Shown here in pieces: positions 1 to 5,209 of a DNA stretch of 8,424 nt. The notes under the pieces were generated by a model that ran no database searches, was not told the DNA's origin, and was given only the letters and a program-made list of their open reading frames with translations. This DNA is from a bacterium (GTDB taxonomy: Bacteria; UBP15; UBA6099; DSWB01). The DNA is taken from assembly GCA_020061125.1 (NCBI GenBank), contig JAGUYV010000187.1:1-8424 (forward strand). The letters are read 5' to 3'. The position numbers and the translations under genes are program-made. Numbering within the stretch: the first letter of the stretch is position 1; every line of letters starts with the position of its first letter.

Positions 1-378
1 CTGCGCACCGCGGATCAGGGTCAGGCCCGCGCCCTCGAAGCCCTGGCCGAACATATCCGCACCCAGGCCGGCATCAGCGATCTGGCCGTGAACGCGCCGC
101 TGGACCCGCAAGCCAAATACATGTCCGGCCTGGCCATGGGCGTGGAGGTGTTCGTGCCCGTGGACCAAGAGCGCACGCGCCTGGAAATCGCACGCCTTGA
201 AAAAAGCATGGCCCAGACGCGCAAGGATCTCGAAAAGGTTGACAAAAAGCTCAACAGCCAGGGGTTCCTGGACAAGGCGCCCGCGGATGTTGTGGACAAG
301 GAAAAGGCCAAGCAGGCCGCGCTCGCCGCGGACATCGGCAAGCTGGAAGAGCGCCTGGCCATGCTGCGAGGCGCGTGA
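1..378 (+). CDS. valS: Valyl-tRNA synthetase, C-terminal fragment (5' part outside window)
   Basis: The reading frame is open from base 1 to the TGA at 376-378 and gives the last 125 residues of a protein of roughly 900. ValRS charges tRNA-Val with valine in the cytoplasm. The visible part matches the family's C-terminal end. A short strand segment reads GVEVFVPV. It is followed by a long charged helical region beginning ERTRLEIARLEKSM, with the family signature KLNSQGFLDKAPADVV and then VDKEKAK. This is the tRNA-binding antiparallel coiled-coil arm, at about residues 58-122 of the fragment. A GTG at 88 could be mistaken for a start, but the frame continues upstream with ValRS-like sequence, so this is a truncated gene and not a short one. 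The next ORF begins 34 nt downstream on the same strand with no terminator between, so they may be co-transcribed. Confidence 0.93.
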   Translation: MRTADQGQARALEALAEHIRTQAGISDLAVNAPLDPQAKYMSGLAMGVEVFVPVDQERTRLEIARLEKSMAQTRKDLEKVDKKLNSQGFLDKAPADVVDKEKAKQAALAADIGKLEERLAMLRGA

Positions 379-412
379 CGCGCTTTGCGCACGGCCTCAC
401 GGATGTGTTATC

Positions 413-607
413 ATGCACGGAAACACGCAGGATCTCATGGCGCGCAAGCGCGATCTCGAAACGCAAATCAACCGGGCCGTGGCCCAGCGCTTCGCGATCG
501 AGGAGGAGATCCAGACAAAGCAACGCGCTCTCGACAGGGCCGAACGCGAGATCAGCAGCCTGAAAATTGAGCTTCAGACTGTAAACAAACTGCTCGGTTC
601 GGCATAA
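413..607 (+). CDS. Small coiled-coil hypothetical protein (64 aa)
   Basis: This ORF lies in the gap between valS (34 nt upstream) and the SPOR gene (29 nt downstream), in the same direction. The product is almost entirely charged helix, with heptad-like spacing of hydrophobics from about residue 12 to 60 (for example LETQINRAVAQRFAIEEEI and ISSLKIELQTVNKLL). It has no signal peptide, membrane segment or cysteine. I do not recognise a family. It resembles many short cytoplasmic coiled-coil proteins. The start is uncertain. ATG 413 gives 64 residues but has a poor Shine-Dalgarno site. ATG 437 gives 56 residues and has AGGA at 429-432, which is rather close. The tight fit between its neighbours and the coherent amphipathic sequence make it a likely real gene. 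Its function is unknown. Confidence 0.6.
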   Translation: MHGNTQDLMARKRDLETQINRAVAQRFAIEEEIQTKQRALDRAEREISSLKIELQTVNKLLGSA

Positions 608-624
608 TCGCCTAAAAGCGAAAA

Positions 625-632
625 CTGGGGGA
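625..632 (+). promoter_or_regulatory. Shine-Dalgarno site of the SPOR-domain gene
   Basis: A purine-rich CTGGGGGA stretch lies 4-5 nt before ATG 637. It fixes that codon as the start of the SPOR-domain gene. Confidence 0.6.
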
Positions 633-636
633 ATCC

Positions 637-1365
637 ATGAATTCCAAGACCGTCACCTTCTGGGGCATCATGATCGCGGGCGTCATCGCGGTGTCCGTGG
701 CTGCATGGCTCATCGGCAACAAGATCGCCGATGTCGCGATTAACAACCGCAACAAGCAGAAGATCGAGGAACCTGCCGGGCCGGAGGCGGAAAAGAATTT
801 TGACCGCATGAACCCGGACGAGCGCGCGGAGAGCATCTCCATCGAGGAGCCTGCGGGCGGCCCGGACGACGAAGCCGCCACGGATGAAGAAACCGGTGAC
901 GACGAGGACGAGGAAACCGCCGATGCCGCGGACCCGGACGCGGAGAAGATTCCGTCCGCGGACGAGGTTTCAGAAACCAAACCCGGCGCCGCGCCCCCCG
1001 CGGGCGCGGAACACGATGAACTGTTCGGTGGAACCGGCGCGGAAAAGGCGCCCGCAAACCCGGATACCGCAGGTGACAAACCCGCGAAAACCGAACCCGC
1101 GCAGAAACCCGCGGCCGGGACCAAAAAGATCCTCTACCGCGTGCAGATCGGCGCCTTCGCAAAACAGGAAAACGCGGCGGCGTACGCCGTGGAAGCTGCG
1201 GAAAAAACCGGGCTTCCCACAAAACCCATCAAAGACAGCGCCACCAACCTTTACCGCGTGCAGTGCGGCGCGTTCTCGAACAAGGACGCCGCGAACAAGC
1301 TCATGCGCGAGCTTGAACTCCAGGGCTATAAGGTTCACATGAGCGAGACGGAACTGGCCCAGTAA
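637..1365 (+). CDS. Membrane-anchored SPOR-domain protein
   Basis: The product has 242 residues. It has a short cytoplasmic N-terminus, one membrane helix (about residues 7-27, WGIMIAGVIAVSVAAWLIG), a long low-complexity acidic Ala/Pro/Glu/Asp linker (about 40-160), and a C-terminal SPOR domain (about 166-236). The SPOR domain shows its two half-repeats, YRVQIGAF (167-174) and YRVQCGAF (206-213), each followed by a helix. SPOR domains bind denuded glycan strands of septal peptidoglycan. A single-pass protein with a disordered linker is the FtsN/DedD-like layout, so a role at the division site or in the cell wall is likely. That role is inferred from architecture, and the protein cannot be called FtsN from sequence alone. 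The gene follows the small coiled-coil ORF by 29 nt and is the last gene before the accessory insert. No convincing terminator follows it. Confidence 0.9.
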   Translation: MNSKTVTFWGIMIAGVIAVSVAAWLIGNKIADVAINNRNKQKIEEPAGPEAEKNFDRMNPDERAESISIEEPAGGPDDEAATDEETGDDEDEETADAADPDAEKIPSADEVSETKPGAAPPAGAEHDELFGGTGAEKAPANPDTAGDKPAKTEPAQKPAAGTKKILYRVQIGAFAKQENAAAYAVEAAEKTGLPTKPIKDSATNLYRVQCGAFSNKDAANKLMRELELQGYKVHMSETELAQ

Positions 1366-1467
1366 CGGCCTGCGGCTTTTATTCGATATTCGAGATGCTT
1401 ATTGAAAACTCGTGGATAGAGAAACACCTTCGTTTACGATCCCCAACATGCCAAGCGCTTTTTTGAT

Positions 1468-1493
1468 GTAGGGCGCTGTTGCCGAACCGCGCC
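1468..1493 (+). repeat. REP-like element, left copy (GTAG head plus hairpin)
   Basis: The plus strand reads GTAG at 1468-1471, followed directly by a GC-rich hairpin. The arm GGCGCTGT (1472-1479) pairs with ACCGCGCC (1486-1493) around the loop TGCCGA, with one T/C mismatch. A GTAG or GGAG tetranucleotide immediately 5' of an imperfect palindrome is the known layout of REP sequences mobilised by RAYT (TnpA-REP) tyrosine transposases. The preceding bases TTTTGAT are also shared with the right copy. The last two bases of the hairpin coincide with the proposed left end of the insertion sequence. Confidence 0.65.
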
Positions 1494-1516
1494 TGTCTTT
1501 TGGGGGTCTATTGAAA

Positions 1517-1537
1517 CCCGCATTACCCATATCAAAA
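1517..1537 (+). repeat. Subterminal inverted repeat of the IS, left arm
   Basis: These 21 bases match the reverse complement of 3045-3065 at 18 positions, sharing the block CCATATCAAAA. They sit 25 nt inside the proposed left end. Such repeats are candidate transposase-binding sites. Confidence 0.65.
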
Positions 1538-1565
1538 ACCATTATGCTGTAAGAAATCGGCAAAA

Positions 1566-1605
1566 ATGCCCCTGAACAAAGTATGATTTCACATTCAAGG
1601 GGCAT
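1566..1605 (+). promoter_or_regulatory. Hairpin that covers the transposase ribosome binding site
   Basis: ATGCCCCTGAA (1566-1576) pairs with TTCAAGGGGCAT (1594-1605), leaving one bulged base and a 17-nt loop. The right arm contains the Shine-Dalgarno sequence AAGGGG (1597-1602), spaced 7 nt before ATG 1610. It also covers the in-frame ATG at 1604. In a transcript reading in from outside, the site would be hidden. This is a known way for insertion sequences to avoid expression from neighbouring promoters. A transcript starting between the arms would escape it. The function is inferred, while the pairing is seen directly. Confidence 0.55.
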
Positions 1606-1609
1606 GGTA

Positions 1610-2864
1610 ATGGCAAAATCACAGGGTGAAAGCCTTAGCGTGGATTTCAACAGCAGTTTGAAGCTGAAATTTAAAGGTTCCAAAGTCACATCCGATGGGC
1701 ATACCGTGAACTGGATGAAGCGCTGGGACTATCCGATGCAGCGCCTGCGATTTTTCAAGACAAGCGCACAGGGCGAAACATTCGACATGACATGTTCATT
1801 GTTGCGCCAGTCCGCGTACAGTTGCCTTGCGGGATACGAAGATGTGAACGATGCAGAGCGGTTGTCCTTCGACCCTGCCAGGCATGTTGCACTGGAAAGA
1901 AACCCGAAAAGAACGCGGCAAGCACGAACACCTTGGAACGCTAAGAAACGGAAATGCTGACCACTGAAGACAACCTTGCCAGCCTTGAAGAACTCAACAG
2001 GCAGTGGGTGCGTAAAGCCGTGGGCAGGCCGGCGGAAAAGAGAATCATTCTGGACATGGGCAATTCGGAAAGCCCGGTGTACGGGGAGCAGGAAGGCTCT
2101 GCATACAACGGTCACTTCGACATCCGGTGCTATCACCCGCTGTTCTGGTTCAACCAGCACGGAGACTGTGAGGGAGCAATGCTGCGGCGCGGCAATGTGC
2201 ACAGCGCAAGTATTTTCGTGGCGATGCGGCTTTCGCAATCCCTGAAATCTACGAACATCTTGAAGACCATTCGTTCCAGTACGCCATCCGGCTGCCCGCT
2301 AATCAAATCCTACAGGAACAAATCAAATATCTGCTGACCCGCTCCGTGGGGCGTCTATCCAAAGAACCGGACATCTATCATGACGAATTCATGTATCAGG
2401 CGGCAAACTGGAACAGAAAACGGCGGGTGGTCTTAAAAAGTGGAGTGGCATTGCGGAGAGCTTTTTCACGGGTCGGATTTATCGTGACCAACATGAAGGC
2501 CCACAAATGTGATGTCGTGCATTTCTACAACCAGCGTGGCACTGTCGAGCAGTGGCTGAAGGAAGGCAAGTACGCCCTGAACTGGACACGGCTGTCCTGC
2601 AAGCGGTTTGCCGCAGATCAAGTGCGCCTCGCCCTGTTCGTGCTGGCATACAATCTCGGCAACTTCCTGCGGCGGCTGGCACTGCCCAAGTCTGACAGCC
2701 AATGGTCGCTGCGAAGCCTTCAGGTTGAACTGGTCAAAATAGTCGCAAAGGGCATAAGCCACAGCAATTACACTCACTTCCGGATGGCGGAAGTCGCCGT
2801 GAGCAGGGAACTTTTTGAGCGAATCCTGTTGCGAATCAACAGATTGCGATGCTGTACGGCATGA
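1610..2864 (+). pseudogene. IS1380-family transposase, multiply frameshifted and deleted
   Basis: The family sequence can be followed across all three frames. The N-terminus is MAKSQGES. Blocks with family matches are LLRQSAYSCLAGYEDVNDAERL, FETEMLTTEDNLASLEEL (after a stop), GEQEGSAYNGHFDI, YFRGDAAFAIPEIYE, HFYNQRGTVEQWLKEGK, LFVLAYNLGNFLRRLALPKS and MAEVAVSRELF. Lesions read against the family pattern are: loss near 1697 (SDG then YRELDEALGLSDA in frame 1); a likely 2-nt loss near 1785; a 1-nt loss near 1890-1896; TAA at 1942-1944 where the family has Phe or Leu; a deletion of about 19 codons near 2204 between NVHSA and RKYFRGD; an extra A in the run 2435-2439; and a compensating lost C near 2467. 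The first catalytic block reads LDMGNSESP where related proteins have LDMDSSESP. The second Asp (RGDAAF) and the Glu (VEQWLKEGK) remain. The frame is open to the TGA at 2862-2864. It is not functional. Confidence 0.88.
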
Positions 2865-3044
2865 AAAGACACACTGCCAGAAAATTCACTGGACAACTGC
2901 GCTCTGTGGACTTTTTTCCCGGCATGGTTGTGCATTTGAGGAAGGATTTTGTAATATATGTGGCAGAAAATCGGCTCTCATGCAATCAGACCCGCATGGG
3001 CATACGAAACTCGGCGGATCAGGGGCTGGTTGGAGTCAGGATAA

Positions 3045-3065
3045 TTTTGATATGGAAAATGTGGG
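3045..3065 (-). repeat. Subterminal inverted repeat of the IS, right arm
   Basis: This is the partner of 1517-1537, with 18 of 21 positions matching in inverted orientation. It lies 28 nt inside the proposed right end (CCAGG, 3089-3093). Confidence 0.65.
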
Positions 3066-3277
3066 TGAACATCATTGCATAGCACTTTCCAGGGATTTAG
3101 CGAGCGGTTGCGGCGCATAAGAAATCCTCGGGGCGGTCGGAAAAAGGCTGTGATTAGCGTAGCAGTAACTTTACGGGATCAAGCACGATGAACCGAAAAT
3201 CGTTTCATTGTATGGCAGGGATCGCATCAAGCGCCCGTATCAACAACACGGTGCAAAACAAAGTCGAACAGGAAAAA

Positions 3278-3284
3278 GGGAGAG
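3278..3284 (+). promoter_or_regulatory. Shine-Dalgarno site deciding the hemopexin-like gene start
   Basis: GGGAGAG lies 8 nt before ATG 3293. Together with the signal peptide that begins there, it selects 3293 over the in-frame ATG at 3188, which has only a weak upstream site and would bury the signal peptide behind 35 polar residues. Confidence 0.75.
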
Positions 3285-3292
3285 TAATTTTC

Positions 3293-4060
3293 ATGAAAAG
3301 CATGAGACATGCGGTGACGGTCCTTCTTTTCGCAGTTGTGCAGGCTCTGATGAGTGCGTCTGCGCATGCCAGTTGCTTGGTTTCCGTGGATGCGGCCGTC
3401 AACTGGGGAAATGGCAAAGCGTATTTCTTCGGCTACATCCCGGATAACGACCAACTGAATTATGTGCGCTATGACATCAAAGCAGACAAAGCCGATCCAG
3501 GATACCCCAAGCCCGTGAATAACAGCACCTGGCCGGGGCTGGGCCTGGACACAATCACCGCTGCGGTGAACGGGGGCAACGGCAAAGCGTATTTCTTCGG
3601 CTACATTGATGGCGTTGATGAATTGCAATATGTGAGCTACGACATTAAAACCGACAGAGCTGACGAGGGTTACCCCTACCCGGTTGACGATGTATTCTGG
3701 CCAGACTTAAGCGACCTGTCCGATATCACAGCAACACTGGATCTGGGTGACGGCTTTGTGATTTTCATGGGATACAACGGTGCGATTTCCGAGAACCAGC
3801 TTGGCATCCTGTACAACATAAATACCTTCGCTAAGCTCGACGAGGTCCAGGAAATAAACCCTGAAGAAATGGGCGGAAGCCAACTCGATTTCATCTCCAG
3901 CGCCGTGGAATGGGGCGACAAATTTTATCTGTTCGGCTGGATCGAGGGCGAAGATTACCCCTTGTACGAACGATTCACCACAAGCACCATGACCATGGAT
4001 GCTGATTACCCGCGCGTGATGGATTCGGATATGTGGCCCGGCATGGGATGCAGTTACTGA
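3293..4060 (+). CDS. Secreted four-bladed hemopexin-like repeat protein
   Basis: The precursor has 255 residues. A signal peptide (MKSMRHAVTVLLFAVVQALM, then SASAHA) has its likely cleavage after Ala26, leaving about 229 residues outside the cytoplasm. The mature part is four repeats of about 55 residues, at about 33-85, 86-143, 144-198 and 199-252. Repeats 1 and 2 follow the hemopexin pattern DAAVNWGNGKAYFF, Y-x-x-YDI, GYP-x-PV, WPGL or WPDL. Repeats 3 and 4 are more diverged, and repeat 4 keeps YPRVMDSDMWPGM. The only cysteines in the mature chain are Cys28 and Cys253, where the disulfide that closes a hemopexin propeller is expected. Hemopexin domains form a four-bladed beta-propeller that binds proteins or small ligands, such as haem or polyamines in plant albumin-2 proteins. 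The ligand here is unknown. Each blade has extra residues between the FFG strand and the next Y-containing strand. The gene is monocistronic, lies between a dead IS and a terminator, and is poorer in GC than its flanks, so it was probably acquired. Confidence 0.85.
   Translation: MKSMRHAVTVLLFAVVQALMSASAHASCLVSVDAAVNWGNGKAYFFGYIPDNDQLNYVRYDIKADKADPGYPKPVNNSTWPGLGLDTITAAVNGGNGKAYFFGYIDGVDELQYVSYDIKTDRADEGYPYPVDDVFWPDLSDLSDITATLDLGDGFVIFMGYNGAISENQLGILYNINTFAKLDEVQEINPEEMGGSQLDFISSAVEWGDKFYLFGWIEGEDYPLYERFTTSTMTMDADYPRVMDSDMWPGMGCSY
3413..3438 (+). repeat. 26-bp exact direct repeat in the hemopexin-like gene, copy 1
   Basis: This is identical to 3581-3606, 168 bp (56 codons) away and in frame. 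It encodes GKAYFFGYI of blade 1. The match is longer than protein conservation alone requires, which suggests a fairly recent blade duplication or gene conversion. Confidence 0.85.
3581..3606 (+). repeat. 26-bp exact direct repeat in the hemopexin-like gene, copy 2
   Basis: This is identical to 3413-3438 and encodes the same strand in blade 2. The bases on either side differ between the two copies. Confidence 0.85.
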
Positions 4061-4099
4061 TCCGCACCGCGATACGCCAAATCATACAGTAAACCCTGC

Positions 4100-4130
4100 A
4101 GGCCTCCCCGAACCGGGGAGGCCTCTTTCA
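4100..4130 (+). terminator. Intrinsic terminator of the hemopexin-like gene
   Basis: There is a perfect 11-bp GC-rich stem: AGGCCTCCCCG (4100-4110) pairs with CGGGGAGGCCT (4114-4124) around the 3-nt loop AAC. CTTTCATT follows. It lies 39 nt after the stop codon at 4058-4060. The T-run is short, but the stem is very strong. Confidence 0.8.
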
Positions 4131-4442
4131 TTGGGCTGGTCTGAAACCCGAAAAGTGGCCCTGAAGAAAAGCCTGTGCCAAGACCATATTAGAAAATTGG
4201 TTGAAAATAGCCTCGAAAAAACCGGCTATCATGCAAGTCTCTCCATCACACCATTTAGAACTTGTTTTGCCGCGAAAAAATTGACAAACGGGACTTGGTT
4301 CCGGCGCGGTCGCCGAACCGCGCCCTACATCAAAACATTCAACTGATCAGCACATACAACATGATGATATAATCTCGGAGTTGCGGGAACAGCCCCTCTG
4401 CTTTTTGCGACCGCAAGACTCTTCAAGATCCATGATTCTTGA
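4131..4442. other. Non-coding gap between the terminator and sdhB
   Basis: Apart from the right REP-like copy I see no gene here. The 71-residue ORF at 4131-4346 reads straight through the REP hairpin, has no ribosome binding site and resembles no family, so it is not called. TATAAT occurs at 4368-4373 on the plus strand. It has no -35 partner and no gene downstream on that strand. No clear terminator for the sdh operon is visible on the minus strand. Confidence 0.6.
4303..4328 (-). repeat. REP-like element, right copy, inverted
   Basis: Arms GGCGCGGT (4303-4310) and ACCGCGCC (4317-4324) form a perfect 8-bp stem around the loop CGCCGA. On the minus strand the GTAG head is at 4328-4325, preceded by TTTTGAT just as in the left copy. 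The first 16 bases, TTTTGATGTAGGGCGC, are identical to the left copy in inverted orientation, and over 35 positions 29 agree. The hairpin here is more perfect than the left one. Confidence 0.7.
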
Positions 4443-5195
4443 TTATTTCCGCAACGAACCGAAAAGCGCCAGCCTTGTGGTCTGGCGGCAGATGTCCGCG
4501 ATGGAATCCGTGAGCGGGATGTTCTTGGGGCATGCGTGGATGCAGTTCTGCGCGTTGCCGCAGTCCGTGACGCCGCCCGGCCCCATGAGCGCGCGCAGGC
4601 GCAAATCCTTGTGCATGGCGCCTGTGGGGTGCATGTTGAACAGGCGCGCCTGGCTGATTGCGGACGGGCCGATGAAGGGTGAGCGCGAGTTCACCTGCGG
4701 GCAGGCGTCCAGGCAGCAGCCGCAGGTCATGCACCGGGACAGGATGTACATGAGCGCCTGCCGGTGCGGGCTGATGAGCGGGCCGGGGCCGGCCGCGTGC
4801 GTGCCGTCAATGTCAATCCAGGCGCGCACGCGCTTCAAATCCTCGAACATGCGCGAGCGGTCCACATGCAAATCCCGCACCACCGGGAACTTGGCCATGG
4901 GCTGCAGCACGATGGGATGCTCCAGCTCGTCAATGAGCGCGGAGCAGGCCTGCTGCGTGCGGCCGTTGATGCGCATGCTGCACGCGCCGCACACTTCTTC
5001 GAGGCACGAGCACTCCCACGCCACGGGCGTGGTGCGCTTGTTCTGCGCGTTCACCGGGTTGGCCTGGATCTCCATGAGCGCCGAGATCACATTCATGTTC
5101 TTGCGGTACGGGATCTCGAAGGTTTCCCAGAAGGAGGCCTTGTCCGGCCCGGGCTGCCGCTGGATTTTCAGGATGATGGATTTTTCATTCGCCAT
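4443..5195 (-). CDS. sdhB: Succinate dehydrogenase iron-sulfur subunit
   Basis: The product has 250 residues, the normal length. It carries electrons from the FAD of SdhA to the quinone site through three clusters. The [2Fe-2S] ligands are Cys64, Cys69, Cys72 and Cys84 (CLEEVCGAC, then 11 residues, then C). The [4Fe-4S] ligands are Cys155, Cys158, Cys161 and Cys165 (CMTCGCCLDACP). The [3Fe-4S] ligands are Cys212, Cys218 and Cys222 (CGNAQNCIHACP). The extra Cys62 before the first cluster (ECSCLEEVCGAC) resembles the Bacillus-type subunit, in agreement with the dihaem SdhC here. The start ATG (5193-5195) has GAGG 6 nt upstream. The gene follows sdhA by 14 nt, so the two are co-transcribed and probably translationally coupled. 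It is the last gene of the operon. Fumarate reductase activity in the same complex type cannot be excluded. Confidence 0.96.
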   Translation of the reverse strand: MANEKSIILKIQRQPGPDKASFWETFEIPYRKNMNVISALMEIQANPVNAQNKRTTPVAWECSCLEEVCGACSMRINGRTQQACSALIDELEHPIVLQPMAKFPVVRDLHVDRSRMFEDLKRVRAWIDIDGTHAAGPGPLISPHRQALMYILSRCMTCGCCLDACPQVNSRSPFIGPSAISQARLFNMHPTGAMHKDLRLRALMGPGGVTDCGNAQNCIHACPKNIPLTDSIADICRQTTRLALFGSLRK

Positions 5196-5209
5196 GGCGC
5201 GCCTCGCGG

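Larger units (their letters stand above)
1492..3093 (+). mobile_element. Decayed IS1380-family insertion sequence
   Basis: The element is about 1.6 kb, the usual size for IS1380-type elements. It contains one transposase gene, now broken, which reads rightwards. The ends are proposed from two signals. First, a subterminal inverted repeat matches 18 of 21 positions (1517-1537 against 3045-3065) and lies 25-28 nt inside each end. Second, both proposed tips read CCTG inwards (1492-1495 and the complement of 3090-3093). The outermost 20 or so bases match poorly otherwise, so the ends are accurate to perhaps 5 nt. No target duplication is visible (CCGCG on the left, GATTT on the right). About 230 nt after the transposase stop (2865-3093) is non-coding right-end sequence. 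Short ORFs in it do not resemble proteins. Confidence 0.75.

Noticed and set aside
1366-1390. Weak GC stem plus TTTT after the SPOR gene as a terminator
   Set aside because: The best stem (GGCC with GGCC, or GCC with GGC) is only 3-4 bp, too short to support.
1399-1689. 96-residue minus-strand ORF across the left REP and IS end
   Set aside because: It crosses the REP hairpin and the IS left end, contains the same REP-derived peptide (SATAPYIK), and has no family resemblance.
3098-3118. Possible third REP fragment right of the IS (GCGGTTGCGGCGC)
   Set aside because: Only scattered matches to the REP stem, no GTAG head and no matching arm.
2815-3120. Short plus-strand ORFs after the transposase stop
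   Set aside because: They overlap the transposase end and non-coding IS right end, and their composition is unlike protein.
3188-3292. Upstream ATG for the hemopexin-like gene
   Set aside because: It would add 35 polar residues before a clear signal peptide, and the ribosome binding site is at 3278-3284, just before ATG 3293.
4281-4286. TTGACA as a -35 box
   Set aside because: No -10 box lies at 16-18 nt (the REP hairpin is there) and no plus-strand gene follows.
4131-4346. 71-residue plus-strand ORF after the terminator
   Set aside because: It lacks a ribosome binding site, begins in the terminator tail, matches nothing I know, and its last residues (GRRTAPYIK) are only the REP hairpin translated.
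4423-4734. Alternative minus-strand ORF overlapping the sdhB end
   Set aside because: It is an out-of-frame shadow of sdhB. The sdhB frame has all cluster cysteines and a clear stop at 4443.
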